Assembly (NCBI GenBank): GCA_040387555.1 | Contig: JAZKDO010000003.1 | Span: 434,001-498,000 of the forward strand | Direction of reading: 5' to 3' | Length of the DNA: 64,000 nt | DNA from: UBA4416 sp040387555 | GTDB taxonomy: Bacteria > Bacteroidota > Bacteroidia > B-17B0 > Aurantibacillaceae | Shown: piece by piece, positions 44,954 through 53,984 of the stretch | Layout of the letters: every line of letters begins with the position of its first letter | Numbering within the stretch: the stretch's first letter is position 1 | Made by a program: the position numbers and the translations under genes | Notes under the pieces: model-generated | What the model saw: only the letters and a program-made list of their open reading frames with translations | The model's database searches: none | Told to the model about the DNA's origin: nothing

Positions 44954-45334
44954 TTATGCTTTGTAATTAGAAAGCCATTTTTCAGCACTCTCTTCATCGG
45001 TAAATAATTTAGAAGGAACTAATGGCTTATTAATTTGTAAAAAGAAATTGGCCATCACTTTAGTTAAAGTTGAATCAACGATAATCGCGCCGGCTTTAAT
45101 TTTATTACAACCTTCCTTCGAAGCCAAATAAACTCTCGCTTCTTTAGTCACATGTTTAACGTTTTGGAAATCGATAATTAAGGGATAGTCTTTATCACCA
45201 TAAGAGCTAACACGATATGCTACGGCAGCCTTTGCTGTTGCCAGATCAAGTGTTTCAAAATTTAAAGAACCCTTTAAAATTCCATTTACTAATTCAAGAC
45301 TTAAGAATTCTTTAGGGGCGGGGGTCGAAGTCAT
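44954..45334 (-). CDS. STAS/SEC14-like DUF7793-type protein, paralog C
   Basis: 126 aa. LELVNGILKGSLNFETLDLATAK, NVKHVTKEARVYLASKEGC, MANFFLQINKPLVPSKLFTDEESAEKWL. Immediately upstream, on the same strand, lies a truncated copy of the alpha/beta hydrolase gene, showing that C arose with a segmental duplication of the hydrolase end. Confidence 0.8.
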   Translation of the reverse strand: MTSTPAPKEFLSLELVNGILKGSLNFETLDLATAKAAVAYRVSSYGDKDYPLIIDFQNVKHVTKEARVYLASKEGCNKIKAGAIIVDSTLTKVMANFFLQINKPLVPSKLFTDEESAEKWLSNYKA

Positions 45335-45432
45335 TTTGAAGATATAGGTCGTCGCTAATCTAAGTCTTTTTGCTACCTATATCACTACCGTTAAACGGGT
45401 TTTTAGCACAAAACGATTTTTTAACAAATTAG

Positions 45433-45602
45433 CTAATTAAGATTTTCTTTAGAAAATTCTTCTATTTTTTTCCAAATATCTTCATTATCCATAATGGTGT
45501 TATGATCCTCATTCACTTCTAAAATAGTTGTTTTCCCTTTCCATGCCATGGTTAAGGCATACGCGTGATGTTTAGGGATCACCTGATCATTCTCGGGAAA
45601 AA
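45433..45602 (-). pseudogene. 5'-truncated duplicate of the alpha/beta hydrolase gene
   Basis: This stretch keeps an open frame for about 50 C-terminal residues of the hydrolase encoded at 46249-47082: NDQVIPKHHAYALTMAWKG, then KTTILEVNEDHNTIMDNED, IWKKIEEFSKEN and a TAG stop. A run of about 65 bases is identical between the copies; homology breaks near 45592, and no start codon or 5' part exists. It is the main content of the 416-bp gap 45335-45750; the rest (45603-45750) shows no recognisable feature. Confidence 0.88.
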
Positions 45603-45750
45603 TTTAAGACTGGAAAGAAATTGATTGATTCTAAAATATGTCCTTGGCTTCTTGTTCAAATGTTTTGTGTTAGCCATTTTGATTAACAATGGAATTCTTT
45701 ATTTCTAAAATGTTTAAGAGTATGAAACAGGTGTTTCGCTAATCCTATAT

Positions 45751-46134
45751 CTAAACATTTATAAGTTTATTTTTCAGGAGCCACTCATTAGCTGTTTTTT
45801 CATCGGTAAATAATTTGGTGTGAATAGGAGGTTTGTGTATTTGAAGAATGAAGTTTACAATAATCGTTGTTAAAGTTGATTTTGCAATGATTGCACAGAC
45901 ATTTATTTTTTGACAGCTCTCATCAGTTGCAAAATATTTTCTGGCATCTTTTGTAACCTGTTTTACATTACCAGCGTGAATTAATGCTGGGAAATCTTTA
46001 TATCCGAATCGTTGTAATCTGTAATGAACAATAGATTTCGCGATTTCTAAATCAATGTTTTCACACAAATAATGGGCTATTAAAATCCCATCTACAAGTT
46101 CCAACGTTAAATTTTTATTTTCAAGATTCTCCAT
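45751..46134 (-). CDS. STAS/SEC14-like DUF7793-type protein, paralog D
   Basis: 127 aa, the most divergent copy: LELVDGILIAHYLCENIDLEIAK, NVKQVTKDARKYFATDESC, VNFILQIHKPPIHTKLFTDEKTA. It sits between the intact hydrolase gene and the hydrolase remnant, which fits a duplicated hydrolase-plus-DUF7793 unit. Confidence 0.8.
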   Translation of the reverse strand: MENLENKNLTLELVDGILIAHYLCENIDLEIAKSIVHYRLQRFGYKDFPALIHAGNVKQVTKDARKYFATDESCQKINVCAIIAKSTLTTIIVNFILQIHKPPIHTKLFTDEKTANEWLLKNKLINV

Positions 46135-46248
46135 TAATAATTAAATTACATCATTCTTCGGAGAAAAACATACCTTTAATTGGGTATTTTTCACAGTGAA
46201 TTGCTGGATAACCAATCCGCTTATGACAAGAAGGTTGAACTAAAGTTT

Positions 46249-47082
46249 TTAGTGGGTGTTTTCGTTCACAAATGATTCAATCCGTTTCCAAATATCTTCA
46301 TTATCCATAATGGTGTTATGATCCTCATTCACTTCTAAAATAGTTGTTTTTCCTTTCCATGCCTTAGTTAAGGCATAAGCGTGATGTTTGGGTATTACCT
46401 GATCATTTTTAGAAATAAGGGCTAACATAGGCGATGAAATTGTTGGAGCATATTTATCAGATTCAAAACGATGATTGATAAGCAAACCAATTGGAACAAA
46501 GGGGTATTTTTCAAATGCCACCTCAATCATGTTCTCGTAAGGAGTAATTAAAACTGTTGCTTTTGTTTTGCGTTGTGAAGAAAGATAGGTGGCTACACCC
46601 GTGCCAATGCTACGGCCAATCACAATAATATTTTCAGGATCCACTTTGGGATTAGCGATCAGCTGATCATATACTTCCAGAGCATCACTAAACATCGTCT
46701 TTTCGGAAATAATTCCTTTGCTCAGGCCGAAGCTTCGGTAATTCATCAGCGTCATAATGGTATTCGGAAAATAATGTTGATATTCCATTAAGTGAGACAC
46801 TTCTTCTGCATTGCCGCCGAAATATAAGATCAAAGGCATTTTTTTTGTGACAGTATCTTTGGAAATAAAACCGTAAGACCTGTTACCATCTTTCATTTGG
46901 AAAGCAATTGTATCAAAAGCTGGATAAGCTTTGATGATCACAGCTATTTCTTGTGGAGTATTAGGTTGAGGATGAAACAGTAGATTGTCCTGATTAAAAT
47001 AGAGTAGCGCACAAATTCCCGCGTAAAGTAATACGATAATGACACCAATGATTTTGAAAAATTTAAGAAGTTTTTTATTCAT
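46249..47082 (-). CDS. Membrane-anchored alpha/beta hydrolase
   Basis: 277 aa from the ATG at 47082 (an upstream ATG at 47109 lies before the promoter-like box and is unlikely). N-terminal membrane segment about 8-28. Hydrolase core with the nucleophile elbow IGRSIGTG (Ser about 140), the acid near LALISKNDQVIP, and the His in NEDHNTIM. It resembles BEM46/ABHD13-type serine hydrolases. Substrate unknown. A truncated copy of its 3' end lies 0.8 kb downstream. Confidence 0.88.
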   Translation of the reverse strand: MNKKLLKFFKIIGVIIVLLYAGICALLYFNQDNLLFHPQPNTPQEIAVIIKAYPAFDTIAFQMKDGNRSYGFISKDTVTKKMPLILYFGGNAEEVSHLMEYQHYFPNTIMTLMNYRSFGLSKGIISEKTMFSDALEVYDQLIANPKVDPENIIVIGRSIGTGVATYLSSQRKTKATVLITPYENMIEVAFEKYPFVPIGLLINHRFESDKYAPTISSPMLALISKNDQVIPKHHAYALTKAWKGKTTILEVNEDHNTIMDNEDIWKRIESFVNENTH

Positions 47083-47100
47083 ATTTAAATGTACAAAAAA

Positions 47101-47128
47101 AGCGTCCACTTATCGGTGAACGCTTTTA
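47101..47128. terminator. Terminator between rny and the hydrolase gene
   Basis: Hairpin of AAAGCGT/ACGCTTT plus CAC/GTG with one mismatch and a 6-nt loop; on the minus strand it is followed by seven Ts. It follows the rny stop by about 25 nt. Confidence 0.75.
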
Positions 47129-47150
47129 CATTTTTGTTTAAATTAATTTT

Positions 47151-48695
47151 CTATTTCGCGTAAGCTGTAGCTCGCACTTCCCGTATCACAGTTACTTTTA
47201 CTTGTCCCGGATAAGTCATTTCTGTTTGGATTTTTTGAGAAATATCAAAAGCTAATTGCTCAGATTGTTTATCATCCACTTTATCAGCCGATACCAATAC
47301 ACGCACTTCTCTTCCTGCCTGTATCGCATATGTTTTTTCAACACCCTCATAAGCTAAAGCTAATGCTTCCAGATCTTTTAAACGCTTCATGTACTGTTCG
47401 GCAACTTCACGTCTTGCACCAGGCCTTGCACCGCTAATAGCATCACATACCTGAACAATTGGCGAATATAAAGTAGTCATTTCAATTTCATCATGATGCG
47501 CACCAATAGCATTACAAACTTCCGGTTTCTCTTTATATTTTTCAGCCAGCTTCATACCTAATATGGCATGTGGTAATTCTGGTTCTTCATCAGGCACTTT
47601 ACCAATATCATGTAATAATCCGGCACGCTTAGCAATCTTAGGATTTAAGCCCATTTCGCTGGCCATGATCGCACAAAGGTTTGCTACTTCACGGCTATGT
47701 TGTAATAAATTTTGTCCGTAAGATGAACGGTATTTCATACGGCCAACCATACGAATTAATTCAGGATGTAAACCGTGAATACCTAAGTCGATACATGTAC
47801 GCTTTCCGGTTTCAACAATTTCATCGTCAATCATTTTTTTCGTTTTTTCAACAATCTCTTCAATTCTAGCAGGATGTATACGTCCATCCGTTACTAATTG
47901 ATGCAATGATAAACGGCAAATTTCACGACGGATAGAATCAAAACAAGATAAGGTAATCGCATCCGGGGTGTCATCTACAATAACCTCTACACCTGTTGCT
48001 GCTTCTAAAGCACGAATGTTACGGCCTTCACGTCCGATGATTCTCCCTTTAATTTCATCACTTTCAATATGAAAAACCGTTACTGAATTTTCAATAGCAG
48101 TTTCAGTTGCTAAACGTTGAATGGATTGAATGATAATTTTCTTTGCTTCTTTATTGGCGTTGATCTTTGCTTCATCCATTGTATCTTTAACAAAAGCCAT
48201 GGCGTCTGTTTTAGCTTCTGCCTTAACGCTTTCAATTAATTGAGCTTTGGCATCTTCTGCGCTTAAGCCAGATACTTTTTCAAGAAGTTCAACTTGCTTA
48301 CGATGCGATTTTTCGATCTCTTCGCTTTTCTTTTTGTAAACTTCCATTTGGGAGTTTAACTGAGTTTTTTGCAGTTCTAATTCTTTGTCTTTTTTAGTAG
48401 TTTCTTCAACCTTTTTTGCTAAATCGCCCTCTCGTTGTTTCGCTTTATTTTCTAAAACTACTAACTGTTGGTTGCGTTCATTAACACTTTTGTCGTGTTC
48501 TGCTTTTAATTGGAGGAATTTTTCTTTGGCTTGTAAAATTTTCTCTTGTTTGAGTGTTTCAGCTTTTACTTCTGCTTCTTTTATCAGGTTTTGTTTTTCC
48601 TGAACACTACTTTTATTCAAACGGGAATTGGCAATCATAAATCCCGCAACTACACCGGCAATTAATGCTACGGCTATGAAAATGGTTACTAACAT
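47151..48695 (-). CDS. rny: Ribonuclease Y
   Basis: 514 aa from ATG 48695 (a GTG at 48713 is in frame but the ATG directly precedes the membrane helix). N-terminal helix about 1-22, long coiled coil about 25-190, KH domain about 205-270 (GRIIGREGRNIRALEAATG), and HD domain with LLHDIGKVPDEEPELPHA. It is an endoribonuclease that initiates mRNA decay at the membrane. It follows zapA and the structured 48767-48812 intergenic hairpin. Confidence 0.96.
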   Translation of the reverse strand: MLVTIFIAVALIAGVVAGFMIANSRLNKSSVQEKQNLIKEAEVKAETLKQEKILQAKEKFLQLKAEHDKSVNERNQQLVVLENKAKQREGDLAKKVEETTKKDKELELQKTQLNSQMEVYKKKSEEIEKSHRKQVELLEKVSGLSAEDAKAQLIESVKAEAKTDAMAFVKDTMDEAKINANKEAKKIIIQSIQRLATETAIENSVTVFHIESDEIKGRIIGREGRNIRALEAATGVEVIVDDTPDAITLSCFDSIRREICRLSLHQLVTDGRIHPARIEEIVEKTKKMIDDEIVETGKRTCIDLGIHGLHPELIRMVGRMKYRSSYGQNLLQHSREVANLCAIMASEMGLNPKIAKRAGLLHDIGKVPDEEPELPHAILGMKLAEKYKEKPEVCNAIGAHHDEIEMTTLYSPIVQVCDAISGARPGARREVAEQYMKRLKDLEALALAYEGVEKTYAIQAGREVRVLVSADKVDDKQSEQLAFDISQKIQTEMTYPGQVKVTVIREVRATAYAK

Positions 48696-48766
48696 AATTT
48701 TTTGTTGTCGCACATTGTTTATACTATTTAAAGATTATTCGGGGCGACTATCCAAACAATCCTTAA

Positions 48767-48812
48767 CAAAAAACGCACAAACCCTGGATCTCTCCTGTGT
48801 TTGTGCGTTAAA
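48767..48812 (-). terminator. zapA terminator with structured loop
   Basis: A 10-bp perfect stem (48773-48782 with 48799-48808), a 16-nt loop that can form a GGA-GAGA-TCC mini-hairpin with a GNRA-type tetraloop, then a T-run on the minus strand. It lies between zapA and rny. Confidence 0.75.
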
Positions 48813-48838
48813 AAAAGTCTTTACGACCCAATATCTGT

Positions 48839-49147
48839 TTATTCTTCTGTTTGTTGTATGTTATCTTTATGCTGAGCTAACATTTTCTCTACATCTTCTA
48901 ACACCAATCTCAGAGTGCTTAACTCCTGTTCGGCATGGTTCTTTTCTTTTCCTAATTGGCTAACCAACTGTAAAGTAACCATTGCCAAAACATCCTTTTT
49001 ATCTTTTACCCCGTAATTTCTTTCAAATTCCGTGATCTTCTGATTTATTAATTCAACTGCCTGTTTAACGTTGTTTTCGTCTTCGTTTTTAACTTTCAGC
49101 GTATATAAACCGCCTGCAATTTCTACTTTTACACTTACATCGCTCAT
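48839..49147 (-). CDS. zapA: Cell division protein ZapA
   Basis: 102 aa. ZapA pattern: VKVEIAGGLYTLKVKNEDENNVKQAVELIN (N-terminal beta-alpha domain), KKDVLAMVTLQLVSQLGKEK, then a C-terminal coiled coil. It bundles FtsZ protofilaments. It lies 21 nt after the 771-aa coiled-coil gene, so the two are likely one transcript. Confidence 0.92.
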   Translation of the reverse strand: MSDVSVKVEIAGGLYTLKVKNEDENNVKQAVELINQKITEFERNYGVKDKKDVLAMVTLQLVSQLGKEKNHAEQELSTLRLVLEDVEKMLAQHKDNIQQTEE

Positions 49148-49168
49148 TAAACTAAGCTAATTTTTCTT

Positions 49169-51484
49169 TTAAGCACTCAACAGAGCTATACATTTATCAA
49201 TTTCACGCACCAACTCACTTATTTGTTTTTTCATAACCGTTTTTTCGGAAACGTTATTACTTGAACTTCCTGCTAAAATAACATTTTTTCTATGATTATC
49301 CAATGAAGTTATATCAATACTATGAGAATCAACATGTTGCGAAATAGAAGCAACTGTTTCATTCATTTTTAACAACTGGTTGGCCATCTCTTCTTTTTCA
49401 TTCAACAAGTTTAAACGTTCATCACTTAAGATGTCGATTTGCTTAAATAAACGGTCAATGAACGCATCCTGCTCATCAACTTTAGTACTTGATTTTAAAT
49501 CTGAAATATCTGATTGGTAACCTGCAATAGAACCTGTTAATTCTGCAACCTGAATATTTAAAAATTCAATAGACGATTGGTAAGAACTCAACTCAACTTC
49601 CATTTCAGATTTCAGTGATAACAAATTGTTATATTCTTCCTGTAAAGATGAATTTCCGGAATTTAAAGCCTCTGCTGATTGTAATTCGCTTCGAACATTG
49701 TCCAGTTCAGCTTTTAACAAATCCAGTTCTGTTTGTAAAGCAATATTGTTGGCTGATAAACTAGTAATCTCGTAGTTTTTGTTATCGAGTGTTTCTTTCA
49801 GATCAACTGCTTTGCCTTCTGTTACTGTTTTTAAATCCGACAATTCAGCCTGAATTAGTTTCAATTCTTCTTCTGTCGTTTCTAATTTATCCGAAGTCGC
49901 ATCGATCTCGGAAATCAGAGAAGTGTTTTCTGCCAATAACTTTGTAAATTCTATTTCTTTGCTCTGTAATTGTTGTGAGTAAGAACCTTCTAGTTCATTT
50001 TTAAGATTCTCAAAATTCTGCTTTTCTGAATTCAGAGCAACCGATAATTCATCGAATTGAATTTGCAGTGAACTATAGGAATCTGTTAAATTATTAATCT
50101 GGGAAACTTTTTCTTCGACTGAAGCAGTTAATTCTAAAATGCTCGAATCTTTTTCAGAAACTAATGATTCTAATTCAGTGATTCTGGAATTTAGAGCGCT
50201 CACTTGTTCATCAATGCTGGCAAGCTGAGAATTTTTATACGCTTCAAATTCTGAAGACAAGGCATTATAATTATTAATGTGCTTAGTGATTTCTTCAGAT
50301 TTCATCTGAATATCCAATGTCTGATCATCCGCTTTTGTATTTTGTGCATCTATATGATACACCATTTCACGGATCTTTTCTTTGAAGTGTTCATTTTCAA
50401 CCACCATTTTACTGATGTCATCCGATAGCTTGGAATTCTGAGCGGTGGAGTGGAGAATGGTATTTGCTAATTTTTCCTCGTATTCTGCTTTGATGGTTTC
50501 TAATAGAGAACCTGAAGAATTGGAAGTAGTAGATAGTTCATTTTCATAGAATGCTTTTAATTCGCTTTCTTTTTCTGAATAAGAAAGATTTAAAGATTCG
50601 ATGGTAGAATTTAATGTTGATTCAAACTCGGATTGTTTAGTTGCTAATTCTGTATTTAAATCAGAAATTTGAGATTCGTATGAGCTGATTAATTCCGCTT
50701 TTTCTCCGGCATAGGCTCCGCTTAAAGATGAGATCTGATTTTCGTAAGAAGAAGTGATCTCTGCCTTTTCAGTTTCCCACTGTGAAGTAAGTGTACTAAT
50801 TTTTAATTCATATTCATTAGTAAGGCTTAAAACACTTTCTTCATTAGAACCCGACAATGACGCAAGACGAGTTTCAGATTCTTGTTTTAAACTTTCCAGT
50901 TGCCCGTTGAATTCAGATTTTAACTGCTCAATCTGTAACTCATACGAGGAAACTGTTTCTTCGTAAGTGCTGCTGTAAGTAGCTGTTAATTCGTTTATTT
51001 TTGTCTCCAGTTCATTACGCATTCCGCTTTGCTGGTAGCTTGTATTTGATTTTAATTCTGCTAACTGTTCTTCGTAGAATAATTTTAATGCAGAAATTTC
51101 TTCACCCGAAGTAGCGTTCAATTCAGCGATACGAGACTCGTATTCCGATGCAATGGAAGCCAGTTGACCGTTTAATTCATCAATCCTGCTTAATAAATTA
51201 TTGATCTCATTTTGTTTTTCCTGTAATTGCTCGTGAATGTTGTTGCGCAATTCTTTAAACGAGTTTACTTCGCTTTTGTAGTTGGTGTTATCACGTTCCA
51301 TCACAACCAACTTTGTGTTCAAAACGTCGATCGAAACCTGCAAACGCTTGCAATCTTCATCGCGTTGGATGAGTTGATTGCGGTAGTCGCTTAATGAACG
51401 TTTAATCTCATTATACTCCTTACGCAGCGCTACATCGCTATCTAACACTTGTTGTAATTCTGATTTTATATTTTCTACATTCAT
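49169..51484 (-). CDS. 771-aa coiled-coil protein with 22-residue repeats
   Basis: 771 aa from ATG 51484 (a TTG six bases upstream is in frame). It has no signal peptide or membrane segment and is helical along nearly its whole length. Residues about 115-356 hold eleven 22-residue units without a single insertion or deletion; the consensus is Y-E-x-x-I/L-x-x-L at the start of each unit. A second, irregular coiled coil fills about 360-690, and the end ISELVREIDKCIALLSA is a short amphipathic helix. Rich in Ser/Glu, unlike SMC proteins; it has no ATPase motif. It is followed by zapA, so a cell-division scaffold role is plausible. Family not recognised. Confidence 0.85.
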   Translation of the reverse strand: MNVENIKSELQQVLDSDVALRKEYNEIKRSLSDYRNQLIQRDEDCKRLQVSIDVLNTKLVVMERDNTNYKSEVNSFKELRNNIHEQLQEKQNEINNLLSRIDELNGQLASIASEYESRIAELNATSGEEISALKLFYEEQLAELKSNTSYQQSGMRNELETKINELTATYSSTYEETVSSYELQIEQLKSEFNGQLESLKQESETRLASLSGSNEESVLSLTNEYELKISTLTSQWETEKAEITSSYENQISSLSGAYAGEKAELISSYESQISDLNTELATKQSEFESTLNSTIESLNLSYSEKESELKAFYENELSTTSNSSGSLLETIKAEYEEKLANTILHSTAQNSKLSDDISKMVVENEHFKEKIREMVYHIDAQNTKADDQTLDIQMKSEEITKHINNYNALSSEFEAYKNSQLASIDEQVSALNSRITELESLVSEKDSSILELTASVEEKVSQINNLTDSYSSLQIQFDELSVALNSEKQNFENLKNELEGSYSQQLQSKEIEFTKLLAENTSLISEIDATSDKLETTEEELKLIQAELSDLKTVTEGKAVDLKETLDNKNYEITSLSANNIALQTELDLLKAELDNVRSELQSAEALNSGNSSLQEEYNNLLSLKSEMEVELSSYQSSIEFLNIQVAELTGSIAGYQSDISDLKSSTKVDEQDAFIDRLFKQIDILSDERLNLLNEKEEMANQLLKMNETVASISQHVDSHSIDITSLDNHRKNVILAGSSSNNVSEKTVMKKQISELVREIDKCIALLSA
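50417..51142 (-). repeat. Eleven tandem 66-bp (22-codon) protein repeats
   Basis: Translated units begin YESRIAEL, YEEQLAEL, LETKINEL, YELQIEQL, SETRLASL, YELKISTL, YENQISSL, YESQISDL, LNSTIESL, YENELSTT and YEEKLANT, each exactly 22 residues apart. The DNA is diverged enough that repeats are clear mainly at protein level. Confidence 0.9.
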
Positions 51485-51606
51485 GCTCAATAAACAGTTT
51501 GTTGTTGGTTAAAAATAGAGTTTAGACGAACTCATTTTACTTATCCCTTTAACTTTACATCAACAACTCGTTGTTAATTAACTTCATACCATTTTAAACA
51601 GCCTTC

Positions 51607-53244
51607 ATGATAATTTTCAGAACCCTTTTTTCGCTTTTTTTTATATTCTTTTTTGATTTTTGTTTTTCTCAGCATAACGGTTTAGGGTTTATTTATCCTA
51701 TCGACCGGGACGTAATAGTGACAGGTAATTATGGTGAAATTCGTCCGAATCATTTTCACGCAGGGCTTGATTTTAGTACAGATCCCAGCCTTAATTTGCC
51801 GATTAAAAGTGTAGCGGATGGGTATGTGAGCCGGATCAAAATAAGTAGCGGCGGCTACGGAAGAGTGTTATACATTACGCATACTAATGGGTATGTGACA
51901 GTTTACGCTCATCAAAAAAAATATGCCGACAAAATCGATGCCTACACCAGGAAGCAACAAATGGAGCAAAAGAAAAATGAGCTGGAATTATTTCCGACTC
52001 CTAACGCTTTGCCGGTGAAGAAAGGGGAGATCATTGGTTACACCGGTAATTCAGGAAGTTCTACAGGGCCTCATTTGCATTTCGAAATCCGTGAAGAAAA
52101 ATCGGAGATCCCCGTGAACCCTTTATTGGCTTATGATGTGAAAGATGATGTGAAGCCTGTGTTGACACATGTGGCTATTTTTAATACACAGGATACGAAC
52201 CGGATCACCAAGGAAATGTTTGCTGTGGTAAATGCTGCAGGTAAGTTGACTATCCCCAAAAATATGTTTGTTCTCAAACAAAACACGTTTGCGCTCGCAT
52301 TTGCCGGATATGATCTGAGCAATGGCAGTAAAAACAAAAACAATATTTATGAAGCTAAAGTCACGCTCGACGGGCAATTGGTCTATCATCACCAATTGGA
52401 TCATATCAGTTTTGATAACGGACGTTATGTGAATTATTTCAGCGAAAAAGTGAATGGTATAAAATTCCAAAAATGCTTTTCACCAAGTTGTTTTGATATT
52501 CAAATTTATAAAACGCTGGTGAATGGTGGAAAAATAGAACTGAAGGATACCTTGCCACATACTGTAGAATTGCAGGTTGCCGACGAAAAAGGAAACCGGA
52601 GTCAATTACTGTTTTATGTCAAAGCAGAAAAAAAAGAGGGATACAAAAATGGCTCCGTGCTAAATGTAAATTGTAACGTGGATTTTAATATTAAAAAAGA
52701 AGATGTGGAGTATAGCATTACAGCAGGGTCTTTAACGAAGGCCGCCTCGGTTGGTGGATACATGAATAAGTTAGGAAAAGCAGTGATCGGCAATAAAAAC
52801 GATATCCTGTTAAAGCCTTTTACATTGTCACTCAAAGTGTACAAGCCCATCAATGGAAAAGAGGACAAAATGGTCGTGATGATTGACGATAATTGCCTGG
52901 TTGGTAAATATGAGAACGGATGGTTTAAAACAGAAAGCAAATCATTCGGTGTATTCAGCATAGCCTATGATACGGTTGCGCCTGTCGTCGCTCTTACTTC
53001 TGCCAAAAAGAAATCATCTGGTAAAGCAGCCACAACTAATATAAATATGTTGAAGTTTGAAGTGGGTGATCAAATGAGTGGTATCTCAGAGTATCATGTG
53101 TATTTAAATGATGTTTGGCAAATTGCAGAATACGATGCAAAAACCTGTACGGTATCCTGTTTACTGCCAGAAAAGACCGGATTCCTAAGAATAGAAGTCA
53201 CAGACAAAGTTGGGAATAAAACACTTTTAAAAAAACAATTGTAA
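51607..53244 (+). CDS. M23 family metallopeptidase
   Basis: 545 aa. Signal peptide about 1-21. LytM/M23 domain about 30-175: HFHAGLDF (zinc His and Asp), the IKSVADGYVSRI strand, and GPHLHFEIRE (HxH). The C-terminal 350 residues are beta-rich and not recognised; they might bind wall or membrane. It should cut peptidoglycan peptide cross-links in the periplasm. It is divergent from the coiled-coil gene. Confidence 0.93.
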   Translation: MIIFRTLFSLFFIFFFDFCFSQHNGLGFIYPIDRDVIVTGNYGEIRPNHFHAGLDFSTDPSLNLPIKSVADGYVSRIKISSGGYGRVLYITHTNGYVTVYAHQKKYADKIDAYTRKQQMEQKKNELELFPTPNALPVKKGEIIGYTGNSGSSTGPHLHFEIREEKSEIPVNPLLAYDVKDDVKPVLTHVAIFNTQDTNRITKEMFAVVNAAGKLTIPKNMFVLKQNTFALAFAGYDLSNGSKNKNNIYEAKVTLDGQLVYHHQLDHISFDNGRYVNYFSEKVNGIKFQKCFSPSCFDIQIYKTLVNGGKIELKDTLPHTVELQVADEKGNRSQLLFYVKAEKKEGYKNGSVLNVNCNVDFNIKKEDVEYSITAGSLTKAASVGGYMNKLGKAVIGNKNDILLKPFTLSLKVYKPINGKEDKMVVMIDDNCLVGKYENGWFKTESKSFGVFSIAYDTVAPVVALTSAKKKSSGKAATTNINMLKFEVGDQMSGISEYHVYLNDVWQIAEYDAKTCTVSCLLPEKTGFLRIEVTDKVGNKTLLKKQL

Positions 53245-53283
53245 TTATTTTGTCAGCTGCTAACTATAATAGCCCTAAACGAT

Positions 53284-53907
53284 TTAATATTTTAAATCCT
53301 TAAGTTTAGTTCCCTGAATTATATCACTTATAGAGGATTTACTAATATGAAGATTGTATTTGCTTGTAAAGCTTGTTACACTTGAATTGCTTATTACATC
53401 CAATTGTAATTCTATTTTTTTCGGAGCATTTTTTAAATCATATTCATTCAAAACAGTGAAACAATAATTTATGGTGGAGTCATTTTTAAAAACATCAAGC
53501 GGAGCAGCTAGTTCAGAAAAAGATTTAAGCGGGTTTAAAATCCCCATTTCTCTAACCCCACTCATATTTGCGGGCACAATATCCTTATACATCACATATT
53601 TTGCGTGTACTTTAATTTCTTCTTTTTTACCATCATTTAAATTAAACATCTTCAATTCAATGTTTTTTAAATTGGGCACCGAATAATTATTTCCAACATA
53701 TTCAATACATACACTTAGTACGTCGTTTTTAAATTGGAATTCTGAAATTTTCAACGACTGCGTGCGTTCATTGGCTCCCTTTATTTCAAAGAAATTTTTT
53801 GAATCTGATTCCGGTTCATAGCTTGTCCTGTTTTTGAAAAATCTAACAAAACAAAGGCTTATTAAAATTGCAATTATTGAAACAGTAATGATTAGTGTTT
53901 TTTTCAT
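53284..53907 (-). CDS. Membrane-anchored protein, function unknown
   Basis: 207 aa. One N-terminal helix (about 4-24) with positive flank suggests an inner-membrane anchor with a periplasmic beta-rich domain. No family motif is recognised. It is downstream of two secreted repeated-domain genes on the same strand (gap 77 nt) and might be part of that unit. Confidence 0.65.
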   Translation of the reverse strand: MKKTLIITVSIIAILISLCFVRFFKNRTSYEPESDSKNFFEIKGANERTQSLKISEFQFKNDVLSVCIEYVGNNYSVPNLKNIELKMFNLNDGKKEEIKVHAKYVMYKDIVPANMSGVREMGILNPLKSFSELAAPLDVFKNDSTINYCFTVLNEYDLKNAPKKIELQLDVISNSSVTSFTSKYNLHISKSSISDIIQGTKLKDLKY

Positions 53908-53984
53908 TTTTTATTGGTCATTTTAAAAAGATAATACAGTGCTATTAGCAATAATGTAATATCATATTGACCACTGTTTTGAAT

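Noticed and set aside
45433..45602. Short functional hydrolase-like gene
   Set aside because: It has no start codon or 5' part and only the last 50 codons of the neighbouring hydrolase gene; treated as a pseudogene fragment.
48714..48838. 6S RNA gene between zapA and rny
   Set aside because: The interval is mostly one terminator hairpin; no large internal bulge of 6S type is seen. Left as a check in the findings.
50417..51142. CRISPR array or minisatellite
   Set aside because: The 66-bp period is inside a long open frame and is conserved mainly in protein, with no spacers.
52123..52470. 115-aa minus-strand open frame inside the M23 gene
   Set aside because: Shadow of the M23 gene; no start context or family pattern.
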